Position numbers and translations under genes: made by a program | NCBI GenBank assembly: GCA_964343805.1 | Contig: CAYFLR010000075.1 | Span: 1-25,992, forward strand | DNA length: 25,992 nucleotides | Source: CAYFLR01 sp964343805 | GTDB lineage: Bacteria > Bdellovibrionota_B > Oligoflexia > CAYFLR01 | Direction: 5' to 3' | Shown here: in pieces, positions 8,307 through 15,409 of the stretch | How positions within the stretch are numbered: the first letter of the stretch is position 1 | Layout: each line of letters starts with the position of its first letter | Notes under the pieces: generated by a model | What the model was told of the DNA's origin: nothing | The model's input: only the letters and a program-made list of their open reading frames with translations | Databases searched by the model: none

Positions 8307-9193
8307 ATAATAAAAATGCAGATGCTCTTCCCACCTCCGAGCTTCCCAAAGAATCCCTTTGGACTAAGGCTCTCTACAAATTTGTCAGGGACCGTTGGGG
8401 GATCGTAGCCTTTGGTGTGGTGCTCCTTTACTTTTTAGTGGCAATATTGGTTGGTTTTGAAGTGGTGGCAGCCAATTGGGATGAACTGATCACAGATGGC
8501 TATGAGGGAATGTCCTCCAATCATTGGTTTGGGACCAACATTAATGGTCAAGATATCTATCAAAGAGCTATATATGGAACCAAGACTGCTTTTGAAGTGG
8601 GACTCGTAGTGGCATTGCTGTCTACCTTGATTGGCTGGATATTAGGAGCCATTGCAGGCTATTTTAGTGGAACTTGGATTGATGAAATTATCATTTGGCT
8701 CTATGGCTGCTTAGACTGTATTCCTTTTTATCTTTTTGTAGCGGCCCTTGCTTTTGCCTTAGAAGAAAATCCCTATGCCATGCACATTGCGATGATCTCT
8801 ACCTTTTGGACGGCCACTTGCCGGATTGTACGAGGTGAGGTAATTAAAATCAAGCACTTAGAATATGTGGAAGCAGCACGAGCCATAGGGGTTGCACAGA
8901 TTTTGATCATTGTAAGGCACATCATGCCTAACACAACCCATCTGGTACTCGTTCAATCCACTATTGCTTTTGTAGGAGCCATCAAGAGTGAAGTGATCCT
9001 AAGCTTTTTAGGATTGGGTGTGAAAGAAGGTGTGAGCTGGGGACTCATGATTTCCGAAGCCACCGGAGAGGTGGCCGCTGGACGCTTTAATAACTTTTTA
9101 GCTGCTTCTAGCTTTCTCTTCTTTTTAGTTATTGCCTTCAATGTTTTTGCAGACTCGTTACAAGATGCATTAGATCCAAAAAAGGTTTCATAA
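8303..9193 (+). CDS. Peptide ABC transporter permease (DppC/OppC type)
   Basis: This 296-residue inner-membrane permease begins with a cytoplasmic N-terminus, a membrane segment near residues 33-53 and the DppC-like block HWFGTNINGQDIYQRAIYGTK. The EAA coupling loop is EYVEAARAIGVAQILIIVRHIMPNT. The C-terminus ends with the family-typical ADSLQDALDPK. The stop codon abuts the ATG of the following ATPase gene, consistent with one transcript for the whole importer. Confidence 0.94.
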   Translation: MNNKNADALPTSELPKESLWTKALYKFVRDRWGIVAFGVVLLYFLVAILVGFEVVAANWDELITDGYEGMSSNHWFGTNINGQDIYQRAIYGTKTAFEVGLVVALLSTLIGWILGAIAGYFSGTWIDEIIIWLYGCLDCIPFYLFVAALAFALEENPYAMHIAMISTFWTATCRIVRGEVIKIKHLEYVEAARAIGVAQILIIVRHIMPNTTHLVLVQSTIAFVGAIKSEVILSFLGLGVKEGVSWGLMISEATGEVAAGRFNNFLAASSFLFFLVIAFNVFADSLQDALDPKKVS

Positions 9194-10174
9194 ATGAGCG
9201 CAGTTTTACAGGTAAAAGATTTAGTTGTTGAGTTTAAAACGGATAAAGGAACTGTTCGTGCGGTGGATGGTATCAGCTTTGATGTGCTACAGGGAGAAAC
9301 TCTGGGCATTGTGGGTGAATCGGGTTGTGGAAAATCTGTGACCTCATTGTCTATCATGCAGTTGATTCCATCTCCTCCCGGTGAGATCGTTGCGGGGCGG
9401 ATCCTCTATAAAGGAAATGACCTCCTCAAATACCCGGAAAGGAAAATGCGTAAGGTGAGGGGGAATGATATCTCCATGATCTTTCAGGAACCCATGACCG
9501 CATTAAATCCAGTATTTACGGTCGGTAACCAAATGGTGGATGTGATTAAGCAGCACCGGAAAATTTCCTCCTCCGAAGCTCGCAAAGTAGCTATAGAAAT
9601 GTTAGAGCAGGTGGGAATTCCCGTTCCTGAAAAACGTATTGATGAATATCCTCACCAGATTTCGGGGGGTATGCGCCAAAGGGTGATGATTGCCATGGCT
9701 TTATCTTGCAATCCTGCTGTCCTATTAGCAGATGAACCCACTACCGCTTTGGATGTGACCATTCAAGCTCAAGTTTTAGAGCAGGTGAATTTACTCAAAG
9801 AAAAATTCGATATGGCGGTGGTTCTTGTTACCCATGACCTCGGTGTGATCGCTGAAACTTGTCAACGGGTGATTGTAATGTATTGTGGGCAAATAGTTGA
9901 AAAGGCAGATGTAAAAACCATATTTGCTTCTCCCCGTCATCCTTATACCAAGGGGTTACTCACCTCCATTCCTCGGATTCGTAAAGAGAAAATTAATACT
10001 TTGCCTATTATCGAAGGAATGGTTCCCGACTTATTAAACCTCCCAAAGGGGTGTCGTTTTGCAGACAGATGTCCAAGGGTTCAAGAAAAGTGTCGTAATG
10101 AACAACCCACGTTAACCGGGGTTGATGAAAAAACTATGGTGGCCTGCTTTTATCCCCATGTAGACGAAGAATGA
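9194..10174 (+). CDS. Peptide ABC transporter ATP-binding protein (DppD/OppD type)
   Basis: This 326-residue cytoplasmic ATPase has Walker A GESGCGKS (41-48), Q-loop Gln98, signature ISGGM (156-160), Walker B LLADE with Asp180/Glu181 and switch His214. The C-terminal oligopeptide-transporter extension has the cysteine cluster GCRFADRCPRVQEKC and a last Cys near the end. In DppD-type proteins this cluster can hold an Fe-S centre. It pairs with the ATPase encoded next, 6 nt downstream. Confidence 0.95.
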   Translation: MSAVLQVKDLVVEFKTDKGTVRAVDGISFDVLQGETLGIVGESGCGKSVTSLSIMQLIPSPPGEIVAGRILYKGNDLLKYPERKMRKVRGNDISMIFQEPMTALNPVFTVGNQMVDVIKQHRKISSSEARKVAIEMLEQVGIPVPEKRIDEYPHQISGGMRQRVMIAMALSCNPAVLLADEPTTALDVTIQAQVLEQVNLLKEKFDMAVVLVTHDLGVIAETCQRVIVMYCGQIVEKADVKTIFASPRHPYTKGLLTSIPRIRKEKINTLPIIEGMVPDLLNLPKGCRFADRCPRVQEKCRNEQPTLTGVDEKTMVACFYPHVDEE

Positions 10175-10180
10175 GATGAT

Positions 10181-11152
10181 ATGGATACAATTTTAGAAGT
10201 AAAAAATTTAACAAAGTTTTTTCCCATTCGCGGTGGATTTTTTCGAACTGTGGTGGGCCATGTTCGAGCAGTGGATGATGTGAGCTTCACCATCAACAAA
10301 GGTCGAACCCTTGGTTTAGTGGGTGAGTCGGGTTGCGGTAAATCTACATTAGGTCGAGCCATTTTAAGACTGCATGAGCCCACCAGTGGGGACATACTCT
10401 TTAAAAATGAAAAAATACTTGGTCTTTCTAATCAAGAGATGCTGGAAAAGCGTGCGGATATGCAGATCATTTTTCAAGATCCTTTCGCTTCATTAAATCC
10501 TAGAATGACCATCAGGGAAATATTATTGGAGCCGCTCAATACTCATAACATTGGTACTCCCTCTGAAAGGTTAGAAAAGATTTACTCTCTTTTAGAGATT
10601 GTAGGTCTAAGAAAAGTAGTGCTCAACCGCTATCCCCATGAGTTTTCAGGGGGACAACGCCAACGGATTGGAATAGCAAGGGCGCTGACTTTAAATCCTC
10701 AATTTATAGTGGCGGATGAACCCGTCTCTGCTTTAGATGTATCTGTACAGTCTCAAGTTTTAAATCTCATATCACGACTGCAAGAAGAATTTGGCATCTC
10801 CTTTTTATTTATCTCTCATGATTTAGCGGTGGTGCAACACATCAGTCACGATGTGGGTGTGATGTATTTAGGGAAATTAGTTGAACTCACTGACAGTGAG
10901 AGACTTTATAACAACCCTAAGCATCCTTACACTCAGTCACTTATCAATGCGGTTCCCGTGCCTGATCCAGAAGTACAAAAAGCTCATCAACCTTTAGAAG
11001 GTGATGTTCCTTCACCCATCAATCCACCCAAAGGATGTTATTTTCACCCACGTTGTCCGGTTGCTACTCCTATTTGTAAAGAGGAATACCCTCGTCCTAA
11101 GAATTTAGGAACCGAGAAAGAGCCACATATTGTTTCTTGTCATCTCGTGTAA
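10181..11152 (+). CDS. Peptide ABC transporter ATP-binding protein (DppF/OppF type)
   Basis: This 323-residue ATPase has Walker A GESGCGKST (48-56), signature FSGGQ (155-159), Walker B VADE with Asp179/Glu180 and switch His213. The short N-terminal stretch FPIRGGFFRTVVGHVRAVDDVSF is the usual insertion of the second ATPase in these systems. The C-terminal extension has GCYFHPRCPVATPIC. It is the last gene of the importer operon and faces the first flagellin gene, with a terminator hairpin between them. Confidence 0.95.
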   Translation: MDTILEVKNLTKFFPIRGGFFRTVVGHVRAVDDVSFTINKGRTLGLVGESGCGKSTLGRAILRLHEPTSGDILFKNEKILGLSNQEMLEKRADMQIIFQDPFASLNPRMTIREILLEPLNTHNIGTPSERLEKIYSLLEIVGLRKVVLNRYPHEFSGGQRQRIGIARALTLNPQFIVADEPVSALDVSVQSQVLNLISRLQEEFGISFLFISHDLAVVQHISHDVGVMYLGKLVELTDSERLYNNPKHPYTQSLINAVPVPDPEVQKAHQPLEGDVPSPINPPKGCYFHPRCPVATPICKEEYPRPKNLGTEKEPHIVSCHLV

Positions 11153-11158
11153 ACAAGA

Positions 11159-11191
11159 AAAGGGCCAGGAGAAAAAATCCCCTGACCCTTT
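11159..11191. terminator. Terminator hairpin between importer operon and flagellin gene 1
   Basis: The arms AAAGGGCCAGGAG and CCCCTGACCCTTT pair with two mismatches (11159-11171 and 11179-11191) around an A-rich loop. On the minus strand the stem is followed by TTCTTGTTT, and on the plus strand the right arm ends in TTT. It lies 6 nt after the importer and 24 nt after the flagellin stop, so it could end both convergent transcripts. Confidence 0.7.
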
Positions 11192-11215
11192 CCGACCTCG
11201 GGAAAAGACCAATAG

Positions 11216-12100
11216 CTACCTAATTAAGCTTAGGGCCATTTCTGGATTTTGATTTGCTTGAGTCAATACGGCGGTACCGGCTTGAGCCAAGATTTTATTT
11301 TGGGTGAGAGCAGCTGTCTCATTTGCAAAGTCCACATCACGAATACGAGAGTTGGCAGCACTCATGTTTTCAACGGTGATACCTAAGTTCGCCACCGCTT
11401 TTTGCAGACGACTTTGGTTTGCTCCCAGTGCCGCTCGCTGTCCTGATATTTTTACTAAAGCAGAGTCAATGATATCTAGCTTTTCAGCAATTCTAATCCT
11501 TTCGGGTGCATTGTCTTGTCCAAGTTGGGGACCGATTTCATTTTCTTTGCCTAAACCTAGGACTGCGGAATCCACCTTTAGGTCTTTAAATTGAAGGACT
11601 AACGAGTCGGTATTTTCAGTTTTTCCAGAGCCAATTCCCACATGGAGAGAGATATCATTCATCTCTTTGCCTCGGGAGACTCCTTTTAATACCTTGAGAC
11701 CATTGAACTCAGTAACATTGGAGATCCTATCTACCTCATCTACCAGCTCCACATACTCTTTGTTGAGGTATCCTCTCTCTCGATCTCCAATTGTGTCACT
11801 GGCTGATTGGACAGAGAGCTCTCTGAGTCGAATGAGAATATTGGTGATCTCATTGTAGGCTCCCTCAGCCGTTTGAATCATTGAAATACCATCGTTCGCA
11901 TTCCGTCGTGCTTGGTTTAGACCTTTAATCTGAGCCTTTAAAGATTCAGAAATGGCTAAACCTGCAGCATCATCAGCGGCTTTGTTAATCCGATGACCCG
12001 ATGACAGTTTTTCCAGGTTTCCGTTGAGTCTGTTGACATTTTTGGCTAATTGCCGTTGTGCGGTAAGCGAAGATACATTGGTTTTAATACGTAATCCCAT
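11216..12100 (-). CDS. Flagellin (paralogue 1)
   Basis: This 294-residue flagellin is the subunit of the external flagellar filament, exported by the flagellar type III system. The N-terminal D0/D1 coil is MGLRIKTNVSSLTAQRQL...SSGHRINKAADDAAGLAIS, and the C-terminal coil is SRIRDVDFANETAALTQNKILAQAG...MALSLIR. The middle domain is short, so D2/D3 are reduced. It starts at ATG with AAGGAGG 5 nt upstream. Its leader holds the palindromic element copy B, absent from the homologous leader of paralogue 2. Promoter: 12387-12410. Confidence 0.97.
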   Translation of the reverse strand: MGLRIKTNVSSLTAQRQLAKNVNRLNGNLEKLSSGHRINKAADDAAGLAISESLKAQIKGLNQARRNANDGISMIQTAEGAYNEITNILIRLRELSVQSASDTIGDRERGYLNKEYVELVDEVDRISNVTEFNGLKVLKGVSRGKEMNDISLHVGIGSGKTENTDSLVLQFKDLKVDSAVLGLGKENEIGPQLGQDNAPERIRIAEKLDIIDSALVKISGQRAALGANQSRLQKAVANLGITVENMSAANSRIRDVDFANETAALTQNKILAQAGTAVLTQANQNPEMALSLIR

Positions 12101-12173
12101 GTCTTCCTCCTTGAATAAAAAACGTTAACTAAAATCCCTGTTACGTTTGGAAGAGCTCCAATCCCTTCCTTTA

Positions 12174-12349
12174 TCCCGGATCCTCAGAACTTTCGGGCGG
12201 CCTAGGCTGTGAAAATCCATGGCAATCATTGCACTCCTAAAACTCTGTAAAAATCCTCGACTCACCCCCAGTGAGTCTGCGAGTTTTACAGAGCTTTCGA
12301 ATCACAAGCATCACCCTGGATTTAGCACAAAAGCTCTGAGGATCCGGGC
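12174..12349. mobile_element. MITE-like palindromic element, copy B, in flagellin 1 leader
   Basis: The 14-nt tips CCCGGATCCTCAGA/TCTGAGGATCCGGG (12175-12188 and 12335-12348) continue with one mismatch to a 19-nt arm. An inner palindrome around 12244-12293 pairs CTCTGTAAAA with TTTTACAGAG, and ACTCAC with GTGAGT. TA flanks both ends (12172-12173 and 12350-12351). The leader of flagellin 2 has TTCCTTTA-GCAAGT where this copy reads TTCCTTTA-element-TACAAGT. The stretch from SD to TA is 58 versus 60 nt, and from TA to the -10 is 35 versus 34 nt. This is an empty-site comparison showing insertion at TA with TA duplication, as for IS630/Tc1-mariner MITEs. No transposase is encoded. Confidence 0.85.
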
Positions 12350-12386
12350 TACAAGTAGTAGGCAATTATTACCTACATTGTTGTCC

Positions 12387-12410
12387 TCGCCAGATGAGGA
12401 TTGAACTTAA
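12387..12410 (-). promoter_or_regulatory. Sigma-28-like promoter of flagellin gene 1
   Basis: On the minus strand this reads TTAAG-N14-GGCGA, close to TCAAG-N14-GGCGA before the other two flagellins and to the known sigma-28 (FliA) form TAAA-N15-GCCGATAA. Its distance to the start codon, 286 nt, is longer than the about 105-110 nt of the others by the length of the inserted element. Confidence 0.65.
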
Positions 12411-12450
12411 ATTGGATTTTGTAAAATACTGAAAATAAAAGAATAAAAAT

Positions 12451-12470
12451 AAAAAAGTGTCAAACTGACA
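12451..12470 (-). terminator. Small hairpin with T-run
   Basis: On the minus strand TGTCA-GTT-TGACA is followed by C and six T, and then by more T-rich sequence. The 5-bp stem is short. It may serve as a backup terminator for flagellin gene 2 or be chance in an A/T-rich stretch. Confidence 0.3.
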
Positions 12471-12512
12471 AAAATAAATAGATTAAATGTGTTGGGAATG
12501 TTGATGAAATGT

Positions 12513-12577
12513 AAAAATGGGAGGGGGGAGACGGGTTCCGCTGGGGGGCAACGGAACCGTGTCTTAGAGACCTCTCC
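12513..12577 (-). terminator. Terminator of flagellin gene 2 with C6 loop
   Basis: Directly after the stop, a long interrupted stem forms on the minus strand: GGAGAGG with CCCCTCC (one mismatch), AGAC with GTCT, and GGTTCCG with CGGAACC. The 11-nt loop TTGCCCCCCAG is followed by CATTTTT after the stem. The shape and T-run fit a rho-independent terminator. The loop has exactly six C, like the three hairpins at 24396-24483. Confidence 0.75.
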
Positions 12578-12579
12578 TA

Positions 12580-13464
12580 TTAACGAATCAAGCTTAAGGC
12601 CATTTCTGGACTTGTGTTCGCTTGAGTTAATACAGCTGTACCTGCTTGCGCTAGGATTTTATTTTGAGTGAGTGAAGCTGTTTCACTTGCAAAGTCCACA
12701 TCACGAATTCGTGAATTGGCAGCACTCATATTCTCAACGGTAATGGCTAAATTCCCTACCGCTTTTTGCAGACGACTTTGGTTGGCACCGAGAGCCGCTC
12801 TTTGCCCTGATATTTTGATGAGAGCGTCATCAATAGTATCCAGTTTTTGGGCAATTTCTGCTCTTGGAGGCGCATTATCTTGACCAAAGGTGGGGCCAAT
12901 TTCGTTTTCTTTTCCGAGTCCTAAAGTTTGAGAATCCACTTTAATTTCGGAAAAGTCGAGTTTCAAACTATCTGAATTGCTTTGCAAACCAGATCCAGTA
13001 CCAATATGCAAAGTAATATCGGTCATCTCTTTACCACGAGAATTTCCTTTGAGCACCTTAAGACCGTTGAACTCTGTTACATTAGCGATTCGATCTACTT
13101 CGTCAACTAACTCAGTATATTCTTTATTAAGATATCCACGCTCTCGATCTCCAATAGTATCACTGGCGGATTGCACTGAAAGCTCTCTCAGTCGAATAAG
13201 AATATTACTTATTTCACTATAGGCACCTTCAGCCGTTTGAATCATAGAAATACCATCATTTGCGTTACGACGAGCTTGGTTAAGACCTTTCACTTGAGCC
13301 TTTAAGTTCTCTGATAAGGCAAGACCCGCTGCGTCATCTGCTGCTTTGTTGATACGTTGACCTGATGATAACTTCTCTAAGTTATTGTTCAGTCTTCCGA
13401 TGTTGTTGCCTAATTGTCGTTGGGCAGTCAATGATGCCACATTGGTTTTGATGCGTAACCCCAT
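12580..13464 (-). CDS. Flagellin (paralogue 2)
   Basis: This 294-residue filament subunit has the same layout and length as paralogues 1 and 3. The D0/D1 ends are nearly identical, and the differences cluster in the centre (about residues 145-200: GNSRGKEMTDITLHIGTGSG and following). It starts at ATG with AAGGAGG 7 nt upstream. Its promoter is at 13574-13597 and its terminator at 12513-12577. The leader is homologous to that of paralogue 1 without the inserted element, so these two arose by a tandem duplication that included the promoter. Confidence 0.97.
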   Translation of the reverse strand: MGLRIKTNVASLTAQRQLGNNIGRLNNNLEKLSSGQRINKAADDAAGLALSENLKAQVKGLNQARRNANDGISMIQTAEGAYSEISNILIRLRELSVQSASDTIGDRERGYLNKEYTELVDEVDRIANVTEFNGLKVLKGNSRGKEMTDITLHIGTGSGLQSNSDSLKLDFSEIKVDSQTLGLGKENEIGPTFGQDNAPPRAEIAQKLDTIDDALIKISGQRAALGANQSRLQKAVGNLAITVENMSAANSRIRDVDFASETASLTQNKILAQAGTAVLTQANTSPEMALSLIR

Positions 13465-13573
13465 TAGTTCCTCCTTGAAACTTTTTTTGTCAATTCCCTT
13501 TTAACTGCTAACAGACCTTTAGGTAGGCCTTTTCCTTTAGCAAGTGAGGCATATGTTACCTACAACAAGGGGT

Positions 13574-13597
13574 TCGCCAACGGAGGAAATTACTTGA
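13574..13597 (-). promoter_or_regulatory. Sigma-28-like promoter of flagellin gene 2
   Basis: The minus strand reads TCAAG-N14-GGCGA, about 110 nt before the start codon. The same two boxes at the same spacing precede flagellin 3. This matches the TAAA-N15-GCCGATAA layout of flagellar sigma-28 promoters except for substituted bases. Confidence 0.7.
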
Positions 13598-13841
13598 GTT
13601 TGAAAATTATAAGTATTTGAAAATAAATAATTAAATATGGAAATGTGCTAAAATCGCAATTTATCATTGCGTAAAATTAAATGATAAAATGGTAAAAAGT
13701 ATATAAAATCCTTTGAATTACAACTCCTTGTATGGGGGATTACTGGGGGCGTACTGGTATTCCCCTGAGAGAAGAAATAGAGTATTATATATAATAGAAA
13801 TGATGCGAGAGTATTTTCTTAGGATTTAAATCGGAAATAAC
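13598..13841. other. A/T-rich intergenic stretch with two hairpins
   Basis: Upstream of the flagellin 2 promoter and of the divergent gene at 13842 there is no gene. A perfect palindrome CGCAAT-TTATC-ATTGCG (13655-13671) could be an operator or hairpin. A second hairpin pairs 13735-13743 with 13757-13765 (8 of 9 pairs) and has five G in its loop on the plus strand, five C on the minus. A TATAAT at 13790-13795 may be the -10 for 13842, but no good -35 is seen. Confidence 0.45.
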
Positions 13842-14747
13842 ATGTGTAAGATGCTTTCATATGCCCTATTTGCTTACATCTTTGGATTGCTAATGGGGGC
13901 AAATTCTCCTCTTTATTCCTGCCCAAACTTACATAATGAAGCGGTCAATGCCCAAGTTGTCAAAGATCTACCCCAATCTTTAGAAGGTTGGAAGGAACTT
14001 ATTTTCAGTCATGCTTCGGTTGCAGGAGAAGGCGAGTTTTTTTTCTATGAAAAGCTACTCTCTTTAAAAAAGAGCTCTTTCAATGCCAAAGAGTGGAATG
14101 ATTTGCTGCAATTCTGTGGTGAGAAATATTTTGCAAGTTCTAATAAAGTTGATCCCAAGTCGCCTTTTAGGAAGAGAGGGTTAAGCAGGGCTCTTAGTTT
14201 ACTCCATCGGCCTGATCTTTTTATCTCTTCAGCTATTGAATCAGGAATGTCTGCTAAAGAAGCCTTTGCCGTTTATCAGAAATTGGTACAAGAGTCTTTT
14301 GAGACCGCTCCTTCCTATACTAAATATGAAGCTGAACAAGTATTAGATTTTGCCAAGGTCATTCAGAGGGAAATAAAAGAAAGTGAAATGCCGGCGGAAG
14401 GTGGGACTATATACATATTTGGTAGTTATCCCAATTTCAAAGCTCAACTCTATAAATCAGATATTGATGTTGCCACCCATCATGTGAGCGGAAGCGCTGC
14501 AAAGAAAATATTAAGATCCGCTTATGAACGTTTTTTTAGTGAATATGGCGAGAAGAAGCCCCTCTCTTTAAGTGAGGATTTTTTCCTCTATTATCATTTG
14601 CCCCTATATGCCAGCTTTAATCCGATCATGATAAAGATTTCTGCCGAGGGGGTTTTTCTGCAAGTCTATCCGATGGAGTTTGTCTACTCACGGCCCAATC
14701 AGCATATGCAAGCTGTAGAGCAACCAATGGAATGGAAAATAGATTAA
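13842..14747 (+). CDS. Putative exported protein with nucleotidyltransferase-like motif
   Basis: The 301 residues begin with a hydrophobic signal (residues 4-22), and Cys27 in SPLYSC gives a poor lipobox, so export is likely and lipidation possible. Residues 190-211 read IYIFGSYPNFKAQLYKSDIDVA. The GS (194-195) and D-x-D (Asp207, Asp209) match the polymerase-beta-like nucleotidyltransferase pattern GS-x(n)-D-x-D. Such enzymes are normally cytoplasmic and use NTPs, so an exported member is odd; the motif may mark a toxin, an inactive fold or a mispredicted signal. It stands alone and meets the ferritin-like gene tail to tail with a 3-nt gap. Confidence 0.7.
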   Translation: MCKMLSYALFAYIFGLLMGANSPLYSCPNLHNEAVNAQVVKDLPQSLEGWKELIFSHASVAGEGEFFFYEKLLSLKKSSFNAKEWNDLLQFCGEKYFASSNKVDPKSPFRKRGLSRALSLLHRPDLFISSAIESGMSAKEAFAVYQKLVQESFETAPSYTKYEAEQVLDFAKVIQREIKESEMPAEGGTIYIFGSYPNFKAQLYKSDIDVATHHVSGSAAKKILRSAYERFFSEYGEKKPLSLSEDFFLYYHLPLYASFNPIMIKISAEGVFLQVYPMEFVYSRPNQHMQAVEQPMEWKID

Positions 14748-14750
14748 AGC

Positions 14751-15251
14751 TTAGGAGGGCCAAAAGCCATTATCATACCAAATTTTCTCTTGTAACTCTT
14801 TGTCGATCGCTGCGAGATCATCTAGATGACCATCCTCAAATTCTACTAACCATTTATAGAGGGCCTTTTCATCAGGATCATTGGTGCTGTTCATACGATC
14901 TCGATAAAGGGCGATGGCTGCTTTTTCCATCGACATAGCGGCAGCTATGGCAGCAGCTTCGTAACTTGCGGAAGAGATTTCATCTTTCAACTTTTTGGTT
15001 AGAACTTTGGTATCAACTGAATTGGAATCTTCAGATGGCAGTTTATCTTGTTGAAATTCGCCGGTCTCTTTAAAGCTTTTGAATTGAGCTGCTAAAACTT
15101 CGCAATGTTCGGTTTCCTCATTAGCCATATGCATAAAGAACTCTTTAACAGTTGGATTGGGCGTTTGTTCGGCAACATTTTTGTAAAATTCATAACCTCG
15201 TTTTTCCAGTAGTATGGCGCTTTTCAAAATATCTAATGCTTTATTATCCAA
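14751..15251 (-). CDS. Ferritin-like / rubrerythrin-type di-iron protein
   Basis: A four-helix bundle carries the paired iron-ligand pattern: Glu in LLEKRGYEFY, EETEH, Glu in SMEKAAIALY and FEDGH. There is no rubredoxin Cys4 domain, so it resembles the erythrin-like part of rubrerythrins, often linked with peroxide or iron handling. I chose TTG 15251 because GGGAGGG lies 6 nt upstream and the first helix begins just after it (DNKALDILKSA). The frame stays open to another TTG at 15287 that would translate the RBS itself. The protein is 166 residues. Confidence 0.85.
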   Translation of the reverse strand: MDNKALDILKSAILLEKRGYEFYKNVAEQTPNPTVKEFFMHMANEETEHCEVLAAQFKSFKETGEFQQDKLPSEDSNSVDTKVLTKKLKDEISSASYEAAAIAAAMSMEKAAIALYRDRMNSTNDPDEKALYKWLVEFEDGHLDDLAAIDKELQEKIWYDNGFWPS

Positions 15252-15346
15252 AATTTTCCCTCCCTTTCTTTGGGCTTTACACCTCAAACTAGAAGGATCA
15301 TATCTTTCGTTTTTCAGAATGTAAATAAGAGACTTGCTCTCTTTAC

Positions 15347-15374
15347 TTGAAATTTTTGTAAAATAATGTATAAA
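15347..15374 (+). promoter_or_regulatory. Sigma-70-like promoter for the SDR gene
   Basis: TTGAAA and TATAAA are separated by 16 nt, 36 nt before the start codon. A strong AAGGAGG (15398-15404) follows 5 nt before the ATG at 15410. Confidence 0.55.
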
Positions 15375-15409
15375 TAAATATTAGACAAAGTAATTTTAAG
15401 GAGGAATAT

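Larger units (their letters stand above)
12101..12579. other. Intergenic region between flagellin genes 1 and 2
   Basis: No gene is seen. Read on the minus strand it holds the flagellin 2 terminator (12513-12577), an A/T-rich stretch with a small second hairpin (12451-12470), the flagellin 1 promoter (12387-12410) and a leader of about 280 nt interrupted by the palindromic element. A short plus-strand frame from 12219 is translated mostly from the element and is not a gene. Confidence 0.75.

Noticed and set aside
9661..9672. Six-G run as a further member of the C6/G6 motif
   Set aside because: It codes for the ABC signature SGGM in the ATPase gene and lies in no hairpin of the same type.
12219..12404. 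Short plus-strand frame in the flagellin 1 leader
   Set aside because: It is mostly the mobile element read as protein, with no RBS and no recognisable product.
11304..13222. Several plus-strand frames antisense to flagellin genes 1 and 2
   Set aside because: They are Ser/Leu-rich shadows of the conserved flagellin code, recur at the same places in each paralogue and lack RBS.
13571..13590. Sigma-54-like TGGC-N8-TTGT before flagellin 2
   Set aside because: The -12 GC is missing, and the sigma-28-like boxes at the same place are shared by all three flagellins.
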